This document shows, piece by piece, positions 16,205-23,899 of a stretch of 32,588 nt of DNA. Under the pieces are notes generated by a model. That model was given only the letters and a program-made list of their open reading frames with translations, had not been told where the DNA came from and did no database searches. The stretch lies in NCBI RefSeq assembly GCF_022829635.1, contig NZ_JAKSYO010000095.1, positions 1 through 32,588 of the forward strand. Direction: 5' to 3'. The DNA comes from Methylobacterium sp. E-066 (GTDB lineage: Bacteria > Pseudomonadota > Alphaproteobacteria > Rhizobiales > Beijerinckiaceae). The position numbers and the translations under genes were made by a program. Every line of letters begins with the position of its first letter. The stretch's first letter is position 1.

Positions 16205-16848
16205 TGGCTGAGGCCCCTCCGATCTGGACCGTCTTCTCGGGAACGAGCCAGCGCTCCTCCTCCGCCCTGGCCGCGCTGATACCCAAGCGCGTCGATTCGA
16301 GCGCGCCACCACCGGCGGCGCCCGCGAGCCTGCCGGATCTGGACGCCATCGCGGCTGCGGCGCGGGCGGAGGGACGCTGCGAAGGCGAGGCTCTGGTCGC
16401 ACAGGCGGTGCAGGCCGCCATCGCGGCCGAGCGTAACGCCGGCGCCGCCGCCCTCGCCGAGGCGCGGCAGCGCTGGGTGGACGAGGAATCGGCCGTCCTG
16501 GCGGCCGGCTTCGTCGAGCAGGTCCGCGCGCTGGAGACGCAGCTGGCGCGGAGCCTGACCCGGGTCCTGCAGCCCTTCCTGGCGGAAGCCCTGCGGCAGG
16601 CGGCGCTCACCGACCTGCACGCGACCGTGTCGTCCGTCGTGGCCGACGACCGGTCGGGGACGCTCGCGGTGACCGGTCCGGCGGACCTCGTCGAGGCACT
16701 CGCGAAGCGCCTGGACCTGCCGCCCGGCCGGCTGGTCGCTGCCTTCGACGGGGGCCCCGACCTGCGCATCCGGATGAACGGGACGGTGATCGAGACGCAG
16801 CTCCAGGCGTGGGGCGAGCGCGTCGCCACCCTGGTCGAGGATCGCTGA
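16204..16848 (+). CDS. FliH-like flagellar protein
   Basis: The 214-residue cytoplasmic protein lies between fliF and motB. It has a helical, Ala/Glu-rich central part (AIAAERNAGAAALAEARQRWVDEESAVLAAGFVEQVRALE). A C-terminal alpha/beta part contains LAVTGPADLVEALAKRL and IRMNGTVIETQLQAWGERV, the last resembling the end of FliH/YscL-type domains. FliH holds the FliI ATPase in check and delivers it to the export gate. Coiled-coil plus C-domain layout and position support FliH, but FliH is weakly conserved and I see no decisive motif. The ATG at 16204 overlaps the fliF stop by one base; a GTG at 16201 is possible. Confidence 0.55.
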   Translation: MAEAPPIWTVFSGTSQRSSSALAALIPKRVDSSAPPPAAPASLPDLDAIAAAARAEGRCEGEALVAQAVQAAIAAERNAGAAALAEARQRWVDEESAVLAAGFVEQVRALETQLARSLTRVLQPFLAEALRQAALTDLHATVSSVVADDRSGTLAVTGPADLVEALAKRLDLPPGRLVAAFDGGPDLRIRMNGTVIETQLQAWGERVATLVEDR

Positions 16849-16850
16849 GC

Positions 16851-18104
16851 ATGGCCGACGAGCCGCACGAAATCATCATCGTCCGCCGCGCGGAGGAGGA
16901 GGGCGACCATCACGGCGGTGCCTGGAAGATCGCCCTGGCCGACTTCATGACCGCCATGATGGCGCTGTTCCTCGTGCTGTGGCTCACCAAGGCCACGAAC
17001 GAGGAGACGAAGACCAGCATCGCCAACTACTTCAATCCGATCAGCCTGTCCGATGCCCTGCCGTCCAAGAAAGGATTGAGCGATCCCCAGCCCAACGCGG
17101 CCGATCCGCGGGCGGGCGACAAGGCGAATCTGCCGGAATCGGGCGCCAATCAGCCCGACAAGGCCGGCGCCCTGCCTCCGGGCTCGGTGGCCCGGGAGCG
17201 GGAGCTGTTCCAGGATCCCTACGCGGTGCTGGCGAACCTGGCCACCGAGCCCGACCCGGACAAGCCCCAGAGCGCTACGATCGGCGATGTCGGCGAGGCG
17301 GGGCGGCGGGGCGGCGACATCGCGCGCGATCCGTTCGATCCGCTGTACTGGCAGGTGGTCACCGTCTCGCCCGCCAAGACGGACCGGTCCGCGCCCACCG
17401 GGATCACGCCGCCGCCAGCCCGGACCCAGCCCGACGCCCGCGGCGCGGGGCGCACCGCCGCGACCGCTCCCGAGAGCGCCGGGGCCAGGGACGCCGCCAA
17501 GGACGCCAAGGATACGAAGGACGCGACGAAGGACGCGAAGGCGCCCGTGAGCGGGCCGGAGGCGGGCCAGGCCCAGAGCCAAACCCAGGCCGCGGCGCAG
17601 ACACCGGCCCGTGCCGGGCCCCAAACCGCGGCGCAGGCCGACCAGGCGGCGCTGAAGGCGGAGATCGCCAGCATCTTTCCGCCCTCGGCCCCGGGCGCAT
17701 CCTCCGGGCCGCATGTCGAGGTCCAGGGGACGCCGGAGGGGCTCCTGATCAACGTGACGGACGACCTGAACTTCAGCATGTTCGCGGTGGGCTCGGCCGA
17801 GCCCCGCCCCGAGATGGTGCGGGCCATGGAGCGTCTCGCGAAGGTGCTGTCCGGGCGGCCGGGCAAGATCGTCGTCCGCGGCCATACCGATAGCCGCCCG
17901 TTCCGCTCCGAAGTCTACGACAATTGGCGGCTCTCGACGGCGCGCGCCCATATCGCGTCCTACATGCTGACGCGGGCCGGCATCGACGAGGCCCGGATCG
18001 CGCGGATCGAGGGCGCCGCCGACCGGATGCCGCGGAACACCGCGGATCCGAAGGCCCCCGAGAACCGCCGGATCGAGATCCTCCTGCAAGGCGCTTCGGG
18101 ATGA
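16851..18104 (+). CDS. motB: Motor stator protein MotB with long linker
   Basis: The 417-residue protein has a short cytoplasmic N-tail and one membrane helix, WKIALADFMTAMMALFLVLWL (25-45). D31 in ADFMTAMM matches the proton-accepting aspartate of MotB. The plug-like segment follows (TKATNEETKTSIANYFNPISL). The C-terminal OmpA-like peptidoglycan-binding domain (about 283-415) has the motifs KIVVRGHTDSRPF, NWRLSTARAHIASYML and NRRIEILL. The linker (about 70-280) is long, Ala/Pro-rich and contains Lys/Asp repeats (AKDAKDTKDATKDAK), making the protein about 100 residues longer than E. coli MotB. The start at 16851 is 2 nt after the preceding stop; an upstream GTG-type extension has no family support. 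motA is not in the window. Confidence 0.95.
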   Translation: MADEPHEIIIVRRAEEEGDHHGGAWKIALADFMTAMMALFLVLWLTKATNEETKTSIANYFNPISLSDALPSKKGLSDPQPNAADPRAGDKANLPESGANQPDKAGALPPGSVARERELFQDPYAVLANLATEPDPDKPQSATIGDVGEAGRRGGDIARDPFDPLYWQVVTVSPAKTDRSAPTGITPPPARTQPDARGAGRTAATAPESAGARDAAKDAKDTKDATKDAKAPVSGPEAGQAQSQTQAAAQTPARAGPQTAAQADQAALKAEIASIFPPSAPGASSGPHVEVQGTPEGLLINVTDDLNFSMFAVGSAEPRPEMVRAMERLAKVLSGRPGKIVVRGHTDSRPFRSEVYDNWRLSTARAHIASYMLTRAGIDEARIARIEGAADRMPRNTADPKAPENRRIEILLQGASG

Positions 18105-19378
18105 GGCGAATTACACGGGGTACCCTCGGTGCTGTTCTCGCCCTATGCCCGTACCCGGTCGCGGCGGACCCGGTGCCGCCCCCGGCGACCGAGACGGCAC
18201 GGCAGGCGACGCAACCTCCAGCATCCGAAGTGCCTCCAACGGCACCTGCAGCTGACCCGCAGGGCCGTAAGAGCGGTCCTGTCGAGTGGGTGCGCACGCT
18301 GCAATTGCTGCAGGATCGGATCGCGGCAGGATCCCTGGCGGCGCACAAGAGCCAGCCCGTGCTGATGGCCCGGATCGAGGGCGACCTGCTGGATGCGGCG
18401 CCGGAGGTCTGGACCGATCGGCACAACGTGCAGGCGGCCATCGTCTTCGCCCTGAGCGGCGGCGGACCGGCGATCCTGCGGCGCCTGACCAGGAAGGGCA
18501 GCCCCGACCTGCCCGACACGAATCTCGCGCGCGGTGCGCTGGCCTATATTGACGGCCAGGAGGCCGAGGCGAGCCGCCTGCTCAAGGATGTCGACACGGC
18601 GCCCCTGCCGACGACGCTCGCCGGGTCGATCGGCCTGACGCAGGCCGCTCTGACGGTGACCGAAAACCCGGTCCGCGCGATCGCCCTCCTCGACCGGGTC
18701 CGGCTGTTGATGCCGGGAACGCTCGTCGAGGAAGGCGCGCTGCGCCGCGAGATCTTCACCCTCGGGCAGGGCGGCGACCTGAAGAAGTTCGAGACGCTGG
18801 CCATCCAGTACCTGCGCCGCTTCCAGCATTCGATCTATGCGGGCAATTTCCGGCAACGCTTCGCATACCAGTTGACGCAGCTCGATTTTGGCCGGGATGA
18901 GAGGCGCTTCGCCTCCTTCACCCGGATCATGAACGAACTCGCCCCTGAGAGCCGGCGGGACCTCTACCTGCTGATCGCCCGGACGGCGGTCCAGGAGGGC
19001 AAGACCAACGCGGCCCTCATGGTGTCCGACAAGGCGCTGGTGCTCTGCGCCCCGGAGAGCCGGGAAGCGACCCAGGCCCAGCTCTACCGCGCGGCCGCCG
19101 AGATCGTGACCTTGGCGACATTCCAGACAGCGCTGCGGAAGCTGCAGGCCGTCGACAGGGCCAAGCTGCCCGCGCACGACGTCCAACTCCTCGACGCGGC
19201 CTTGTCGACGGCCGAGCAGATCGGACGCGGGCTGGCCCGCGATCCTGCACCGCCCGATCCCGAGGCGTCGAAGCGCGCACAGGCCCAGGCCGCTGCCGAC
19301 GAGCCCGGCAGCCTGATCCCCAAGGCCGAGGCCATGATTGGCCAGATCGACCAACTCCTTCGGAGGTCCAACCCGTGA
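18101..19378 (+). CDS. motC: MotC, periplasmic motility protein
   Basis: The 425-residue protein has a short signal peptide (GTLGAVLALCPYPVAADP), a Pro-rich spacer and then a mostly helical, TPR-like body. Examples are WVRTLQLLQDRIAAGSLAAH, LARGALAYIDGQEAEASRLL, LRREIFTLGQGGDLKKFETLAIQYLRRFQHSIYAGNFRQRFA and ESRRDLYLLIARTAVQEGK. This matches the rhizobial MotC family, which works in the periplasm with MotB and is essential for rotation in Sinorhizobium. The ATG lies in the motB stop (ATGA), and the gene's own TGA overlaps the GTG of fliK. The order motB-motC-fliK is rhizobial. Confidence 0.92.
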   Translation: MRRITRGTLGAVLALCPYPVAADPVPPPATETARQATQPPASEVPPTAPAADPQGRKSGPVEWVRTLQLLQDRIAAGSLAAHKSQPVLMARIEGDLLDAAPEVWTDRHNVQAAIVFALSGGGPAILRRLTRKGSPDLPDTNLARGALAYIDGQEAEASRLLKDVDTAPLPTTLAGSIGLTQAALTVTENPVRAIALLDRVRLLMPGTLVEEGALRREIFTLGQGGDLKKFETLAIQYLRRFQHSIYAGNFRQRFAYQLTQLDFGRDERRFASFTRIMNELAPESRRDLYLLIARTAVQEGKTNAALMVSDKALVLCAPESREATQAQLYRAAAEIVTLATFQTALRKLQAVDRAKLPAHDVQLLDAALSTAEQIGRGLARDPAPPDPEASKRAQAQAAADEPGSLIPKAEAMIGQIDQLLRRSNP

Positions 19379-20958
19379 ATCCGATCTCCGCGGCGGTTCA
19401 GAATCCCACGCCAAAACCCGATCGCGACGTCGGGCCGCCGAGCGCGAACGGCGACACCCCGCAGCAGCAGGAAACGGGGCGCGAGAGCGCCTTCGGGGCC
19501 GTCCTGCGCAAGCTTTCGGGCGCGGGTTCGTCATCCTCGGACGACACCGAGGCCGCGACGGGCAAGCCCGACGACGCGGCGGGCGAGGCCCCGCCGGCGG
19601 TTGCGGTTGCGGCAGAGCCCGTGCCCGTCACGCCGGCAAGCTCTGCCGCGGCAATGCTGGCGAACCTCCTGAGCGTTGCCTTGCCGGCCGTCGCGGCCGC
19701 CGATTCCAAGGCCCCGGCGCCCGTCCAGGCTCGGTCGATCGAGACGGCCCTTGCTCCCGCGGCCGGAAGCCTGTCGGCTTCGGTGCTCGGGGCCACGGGA
19801 GCATCGGCCGGCACGTCTTCGGGATCCACGTCGACGCCGATCCGGATCCCCGCCGGGGATGCGAAGGCTCAGCCAGCATCCGCGGACGATGTTGCACCCA
19901 CCGACAGTGCAACGGATGCGAAGGATCTGGTGCGCGCGGACAGCGCAGCCCGCATGGACGATCTTGCGCGGGCGAACGGCGCACAGCGCACGGACATCAC
20001 CAAGACGCTCCAGGCGGCCGCGGCGAAGATCGAGGTGCTCGGCCGCGCTGTTCATTTCAAGCCCGTCGTATCCGGTGGGGCGCCGGCGCCCGAGGCCGCG
20101 CAGGCTGGCCCGACGGAGCCGGCCGCCACCGAAGTCGGCGCCGTCGCTCTGCAGGTCGCCAAGCCCGAAGGATCGGCCCTGAACGCGGCGGCAGCGGCTC
20201 TGAAGCTCCAGCCCCAGATCCGGTCCGAGCCGGATCCGCGGCGCGCCGTCGCCGCGGCGTCCGATGGGGAGGGCGAGCAGCCGGCGGTGATCGCACCCGC
20301 CCAGGGCCACGCCGTGTCGGGCGTCGAACGGGCCGTTCTGGCCGCCGTCGGCGAGCGCGCGGAGGACTCTTCCGCGGCGGCGGCGGGGCCGCATGACGGG
20401 AGCGGGACCGCCACGAGCCTGCCCGCCGGTTCCCTGCCGTTGATCGCCACGGCCATCCGGGAGGAACTCCAACGCGCGACCGCGGCGGCAGCGCAGGACC
20501 GGCTTCCAGCCGATCCGGCGGCCAACGCCGGCCCGGTGGGGCCGCTGCGCACGCTCAAGATCCAGCTCCGGCCGGAGGACCTGGGTGTCGTCACCGTGGA
20601 GATGCGGCTCTCGAACGGCCAACTCGAGACGCATCTGCGCGCCTCGCAGCCGGAGACCGCCGCGCTCCTGCACAAGGACACGGCGCTCCTCACCGACCTC
20701 CTGAGCAACAGCGGGTATCGGGCCGAGGTCAGCGTCGGGCAGGCCGCTCGGTCGGCCGATGCCGGCGGATCGGGCGGCTCCCAGCAACAGGCTTCCCAGC
20801 AGCAGGCCGCATCGTCCTTCGCCGACGGGGGCGCGCGCCCGGGCAACGAGGGCGCCCGACAACGGCAGGACGCGCAGCGCCAAGCCGCCACCACCCGACG
20901 CGAAGGAGAACGGACGGATGAAGCGGTACGTCCTCGTGACGGCGGCGTTTATCTCTAG
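19375..20958 (+). CDS. fliK: Flagellar hook-length control protein FliK (MotD)
   Basis: The 527-residue protein is mostly low-complexity, Ala/Pro/Ser/Asp-rich, as expected for the secreted ruler part. The Flg_hook domain is near the C-terminus (about residues 390-465), with GPLRTLKIQLRPEDLGVVTVEMRL, LETHLRASQPETAALLHKD and LLSNSGYRAEVSVGQ. FliK measures hook length and switches export specificity to filament proteins. In rhizobia the gene was first named motD. It starts at GTG 19375 within the motC stop (GTGA). The Gln/Ala-rich tail after the hook domain overlaps the next gene by 41 nt. Confidence 0.92.
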   Translation: MNPISAAVQNPTPKPDRDVGPPSANGDTPQQQETGRESAFGAVLRKLSGAGSSSSDDTEAATGKPDDAAGEAPPAVAVAAEPVPVTPASSAAAMLANLLSVALPAVAAADSKAPAPVQARSIETALAPAAGSLSASVLGATGASAGTSSGSTSTPIRIPAGDAKAQPASADDVAPTDSATDAKDLVRADSAARMDDLARANGAQRTDITKTLQAAAAKIEVLGRAVHFKPVVSGGAPAPEAAQAGPTEPAATEVGAVALQVAKPEGSALNAAAAALKLQPQIRSEPDPRRAVAAASDGEGEQPAVIAPAQGHAVSGVERAVLAAVGERAEDSSAAAAGPHDGSGTATSLPAGSLPLIATAIREELQRATAAAAQDRLPADPAANAGPVGPLRTLKIQLRPEDLGVVTVEMRLSNGQLETHLRASQPETAALLHKDTALLTDLLSNSGYRAEVSVGQAARSADAGGSGGSQQQASQQQAASSFADGGARPGNEGARQRQDAQRQAATTRREGERTDEAVRPRDGGVYL

Positions 20959-21463
20959 CGCGGCCCCGGCCGCCGCGAATGTCTGCGAGGACGAGATGGG
21001 GCGCGCCTCCGCGCGCTACGGCGTGCCGCTGGGCGTGCTCTACGCCGTCGGCCTGACGGAGACCGGCAAGCGCGGCTCGCTGCAGCCCTATGCCATGAAC
21101 ATCGCCGGGACCGCCTATTTCGGGACGGGACCGCGGGACGTGCTCGCCCGCTTCGCGGAGGCGCGCAGCAAGGGCGTGCGCCTGATCGATCTCGGCTGCA
21201 TGCAGATCAACCACCATTACCACGGCGGCAAGTTCAACTCGGTCGAGGCCATGATCGACCCGCACGCGAACGTCCAGTACGCGACGCAATTCCTTCAGGA
21301 ACTCAAGAAGCGGGAGGGCAGCTGGACCATGGCGGTGGCCCGCTACCATGCCGGGCCGAACAACAACGCCGCGCAGAAGCAGTATATCTGCCGGGTCGTC
21401 GCCAACATGGTCGCGACGGGATTCGGCCAGTGGACCCCGGCGGCGACGCAGTTCTGCCGGTGA
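20918..21463 (+). CDS. Secreted lytic transglycosylase (SLT fold) of the flagellar operon
   Basis: The 181-residue protein has a signal peptide (MKRYVLVTAAFISSAAPAAA, cut near residue 20). The SLT/lysozyme-like domain has catalytic Glu48 in GLTETG, the QIN motif in DLGCMQINHHYHGG, and the late motif MAVARYHAGPNN. It should cleave the glycan chains of peptidoglycan to let the rod pass, supplying the activity missing from the short FlgJ (983-1462). The ATG at 20918 has a good ribosome site (GAAGGAGAA) and gives a complete signal peptide, so a 41-nt overlap with fliK is accepted. Cysteines at 23, 92, 165 and 180 could form disulfides. A hairpin terminator follows. Confidence 0.88.
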   Translation: MKRYVLVTAAFISSAAPAAANVCEDEMGRASARYGVPLGVLYAVGLTETGKRGSLQPYAMNIAGTAYFGTGPRDVLARFAEARSKGVRLIDLGCMQINHHYHGGKFNSVEAMIDPHANVQYATQFLQELKKREGSWTMAVARYHAGPNNNAAQKQYICRVVANMVATGFGQWTPAATQFCR

Positions 21464-21475
21464 TCTTCCATCCTT

Positions 21476-21526
21476 CGAAGGGGGCCTCGGCCGCGCCGAA
21501 TCACGTTAGAAGCGGCCGAGCCTTCG
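21476..21526 (+). terminator. Hairpin at the end of the fliF-transglycosylase operon
   Basis: A stepped stem follows the transglycosylase stop: CTCGGCCGC (21486-21494) with GCGGCCGAG (21512-21520), extended outside by CGAAGG (21476-21481) with CCTTCG (21521-21526). There is no run of T afterwards, so efficiency as an intrinsic terminator is uncertain, but its place 12 nt after the last gene of the operon suits one. Confidence 0.55.
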
Positions 21527-21690
21527 CTAAAGCTTGTTGCACGGCCCGATCCAGGACATGAGCGAGAAACGGATTCTTCAGCGCCAACAGCGCAGATTAC
21601 TGAACACGCTAGGCAGACGCCGCTGATTGGCCGCTCATACGGTGAGCCGGACGGCAGACGCCACCATCCTTCCGGGGCTGGGGGAGCATC

Positions 21691-21804
21691 ATGAACGACG
21701 CGCCAGACCCGCCGGACAACCCCTTCGCGAAGACGCTGCTGCTGTTCGCCGTCACCGTCGCCATCATCGCCGTGTCGGCCTACATCCTCATCCGGATGGA
21801 CTGA
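21691..21804 (+). CDS. 37-residue single-pass membrane microprotein
   Basis: The frame MNDAPDPPDNPFAKTLLLFA... to IRMD-stop has an acidic, Pro-rich N-terminus and one membrane helix (about residues 13-34, with LLLFAVTVAIIAVSAYILI). A good ribosome site, GGGGGAG, lies about 6 nt upstream of the ATG at 21691. Codon use is as GC-biased as neighbouring genes. The stop is 6 nt from the stop of the convergent gene that follows. I do not recognise a family. A small membrane regulator or assembly factor is possible, but only the translation signals and the helix support it being real. Confidence 0.55.
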   Translation: MNDAPDPPDNPFAKTLLLFAVTVAIIAVSAYILIRMD

Positions 21805-21810
21805 AATCCG

Positions 21811-22239
21811 TCACAAAGTCCGGCAGATCCCGTAGCTCACCTTGATCTCGCTGCGGTCTTCCGGATTGAGCTGCGCCTCGACGAAGTTCAGCTTGTTCAG
21901 GTCGATCAGAAGAAAATACACGCCGTTCTGGCATTTGATCGCATTGCGCGGCGTCCGCTCGTTCAAGCGCGGCGAGGCCACTTGGCATTCGTAATAATCG
22001 GAGCGTCCGGCGGAGATGACGGTCAGCAGGCCGCCGCTGGAAACCAGCGAGAAGGTCCGCGCGCGTTGCGGCTGCGATGGCGGCTGCGGTTGCGGCTTCG
22101 CGCCGTCTGGGACGGGGACCGGATCGAGCCGCACCGACACGTCCTCCGTACAGGTCATCGGGCGGCGCAACTGAGAGGCCGCCGGCACGATGCTCAGCAT
22201 GAGAACCGTGCCGGCGAGCGCTACCCTGTGGGCGATCAT
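21811..22239 (-). CDS. Secreted protein of unknown function
   Basis: The 142-residue protein has a clear signal peptide (MIAHRVALAGTVLMLSIVPAAS, cut before QLRRP). A Pro/Gln-rich linker follows (about residues 43-60), then a compact mixed domain with three cysteines (YYECQVASP, IKCQNGVYFL, YGICRTL) plus one earlier (MTCTEDV). Four cysteines suggest two disulfides in the periplasm. I do not recognise the family. It is convergent with the microprotein at 21691-21804. Confidence 0.7.
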   Translation of the reverse strand: MIAHRVALAGTVLMLSIVPAASQLRRPMTCTEDVSVRLDPVPVPDGAKPQPQPPSQPQRARTFSLVSSGGLLTVISAGRSDYYECQVASPRLNERTPRNAIKCQNGVYFLLIDLNKLNFVEAQLNPEDRSEIKVSYGICRTL

Positions 22240-22516
22240 CGGCAGGAATTCCGTGATTCGTGGGTAGTTTCTACCGACAAGCTAAGGCGTTGTCCGTCGA
22301 TGTAAATGTCGCACCCGCGGGCGGGGGAACCGATCAACAGTTTTTCTCCCGGTGGCGATGTCACTTCATCTGCCAGTACCGGTCAAGCCGGATCGTTCGA
22401 CAGCATCGGTGAGGCCTGGACGGATGAATCGGCCTTCGCCGGATCCGCACGAGAGCCGTCCTCGATGTGACCCGCTCGCTGACGCCGAACCGGTATCCAC
22501 GTCGGCGGCAGGCGCC
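22240..22516. other. Intergenic region without a recognisable gene
   Basis: It should hold the promoter of the minus-strand secreted protein at its left end. An open frame at 22352-22576 has an unlikely composition and runs into the MITE, so it is not called. I see no RNA gene. Confidence 0.4.
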
Positions 22517-22601
22517 CTAAGAGCCTCTCACAAAACGCCCTCTGCGCTGTCGTGTGCAGAGGGAGGCGCCCGGTGATCGGGCGTTTTGTGAGGTGCTCTA
22601 A
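22517..22601. mobile_element. 78-bp MITE of IS5 type with target duplication
   Basis: Terminal inverted repeats face each other: GAGCCTCTCACAAAACGCCC from 22521, and the reverse complement of the right end, GAGCACCTCACAAAACGCCC from 22598, 18 of 20 identical. The element (22521-22598) is flanked by TAA on both sides (22518-22520, 22599-22601), or CTAA if the shared C is counted, which fits the YTAR target of IS5-family elements. Inside are two more hairpins, CCCTCTGC/GCAGAGGG (22538-22563) and CGCCC/GGGCG (22567-22583). It has no coding capacity, so it would need a transposase in trans. Confidence 0.8.
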
Positions 22602-22789
22602 CCGTCCGGATCGTCGGGGTTGTCGTTCGCGGCGGTCTCCGCATCGCGGCGCAGGGCGATCTCCGCACCGACCTCGATCAGCAGCAAGCGCGACAGGAGT
22701 TGCATGGTCGACGTGCCATGCGCGAGCAGGAGCTCATGCGCCGCGATGGCAGCGTCCACCATGCGGCCGAAACCGTCATCCTCAGACAT
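22598..22789 (-). CDS. Small conserved-type protein of unknown function
   Basis: The 63-residue protein starts at the ATG at 22787-22789 (MSEDDGFGRMVDAAIAAHEL). It continues as amphipathic helices (STMQLLSRLLLIEVGAEIALRR) and ends in a polar tail AANDNPDDPDG. The tail motif ANDNP is common in short rhizobial hypothetical proteins. No signal or membrane segment is seen. The frame stays open upstream but loses protein-like composition there. Its TAG stop is formed by the last base of the MITE plus the target duplication; without the MITE the stop would still be TAG, so the insertion left the protein intact. Confidence 0.6.
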   Translation of the reverse strand: MSEDDGFGRMVDAAIAAHELLLAHGTSTMQLLSRLLLIEVGAEIALRRDAETAANDNPDDPDG

Positions 22790-23302
22790 CGTCGCGCAAG
22801 AGCCGAGTTGAATGCGAGCATACAACTTTAAGATCTGGCTTCGGTTCGATACCCTCCGAGGAAATCGGGATCCCCCCGGCCTCGGACGCGTGATCCGAGG
22901 CCGACCTGCCCGGCGACCGTGTCGGGACCCAGCCCTTTCAGGATGTCGGGCTGAGACCCAGGACATGGCGTCGAGCGGGTCTGCACGGCCGTTTTCCCGG
23001 GCGCATGCAGTGCCAGCGGAATGCGACCCGACCCAGCACACGACGGCGCGCAGCGTCCGTCCGATCGACCTGTGCCGCTGGCGCGGCGCTTCGTGTGCTG
23101 GGTCCCGGATCAGGTTCCGCTTCGGTTCACCTGTCCGGGAAAGGGGCGCGCGTGATCTGCTCGGGAGCCCTGATCCCACGACGCGCCCGGGGCCAAACAC
23201 CTTGAAAGGGCTGGTGTCGGGCACCTTACGCGACGAGGGCAAGCTCCCCCGGACCGCGACCGGACCAGGCAGGGCTACGCGGATCCTGTGCCGGGAACGG
23301 CC
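22790..23302. repeat. Palindrome-rich spacer with a 75-bp inverted-repeat unit
   Basis: The 513 bp hold no convincing gene but several palindromes: GGCCTCGGA/TCCGAGGCC (22878-22902), AGCCC/GGGCT (22931-22952), a perfect 14-bp pair GACCCAGCACACGA (23029-23042) and TCGTGTGCTGGGTC (23090-23103), and an outer 12-bp pair CCAGCCCTTTCA (22929-22940) with TGAAAGGGCTGG (23203-23214). The last two are almost concentric, centred near 23066 and 23071. This may be a decayed non-coding mobile element or a family of intergenic repeats. Confidence 0.6.
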
Positions 23303-23899
23303 TTATTGCGCCGCCGGCAGAGCCGGGATCGCCGCGTAGGTCGAGACCGTCGTCGGCAGCGCGGGGGAATTCGGCATTTCCTTCCGGGCCGCGCGGGAAT
23401 CGCGCTTCTCGTAGAAGGCGTTGCCGCCGGCCACGGCCACGTAATGCATGTTCTTGTACGGGAAGTGATGGCCCGCGGTGTGGAAATACATCGCCTTCCC
23501 GACCTTCGGGTGCCGCTCACCGGCCAGCACCGCGTCGGCCGCGTCGGCGACCTTCTGCAGGTCGCGCTCCTGCATCGGCTTGGTGAGCACGCCGGGAGCG
23601 AACTGGCCGGGCTGGCCGACCACCGCGCAGATGCCGCCCGGGAAGATCGCGGCTTCCAGCCGGTTCATGACCACGGTGCCGACGGCGAGCAGGCCGCCCT
23701 CGTCGCTGCGGTTCGATTCGAAATACATGGCCCGGCCGAGACAATCGCGCTCTTCATCGCTGACGACCAAGGGCGCCTTGCGGTCGGGGATCGATCCTGT
23801 GACCAAGGGTGAGGCCGTGGTGTTGCACGCCCCGAGGCCGCCGGCGAGCGCCAGGACGACCAGCCCGGACACAATCTTAGTCTTCTCGCTACCCTGCAT
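23303..23899 (-). CDS. SleB-type cell wall hydrolase, lipoprotein
   Basis: The 198-residue protein has a lipoprotein signal (LVVLALAGGLGACNTT; lipobox LGAC, Cys25). The Hydrolase_2/SleB domain has DCLGRAMYFESNRSDEGGLLAVGTVVMNR, where Glu61 in YFES is the likely catalytic acid, then ICAVVGQPGQF and, near the end, GKAMYFHTAGHHFPY. Family members cut peptidoglycan glycan strands, either as spore-cortex lytic enzymes or, in non-sporing bacteria, in wall remodelling. Here it would be anchored on the periplasmic face of a membrane. It is divergent from the riboswitch-controlled receptor gene and not in an operon. Confidence 0.85.
   Translation of the reverse strand: MQGSEKTKIVSGLVVLALAGGLGACNTTASPLVTGSIPDRKAPLVVSDEERDCLGRAMYFESNRSDEGGLLAVGTVVMNRLEAAIFPGGICAVVGQPGQFAPGVLTKPMQERDLQKVADAADAVLAGERHPKVGKAMYFHTAGHHFPYKNMHYVAVAGGNAFYEKRDSRAARKEMPNSPALPTTVSTYAAIPALPAAQ

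Noticed and set aside
21558..21626. 23-codon Arg-rich frame (MSEKRILQRQQRRLL...) between the transglycosylase and the microprotein
   Set aside because: The ribosome site is weak and there is no independent support; kept out as possible chance.
22598..23242. Longer 214-codon version of the small minus-strand gene
   Set aside because: The upstream 150 codons are Arg/Pro/Ser-rich, overlap palindromic repeats and do not resemble a protein; the ATG at 22789 is preferred.
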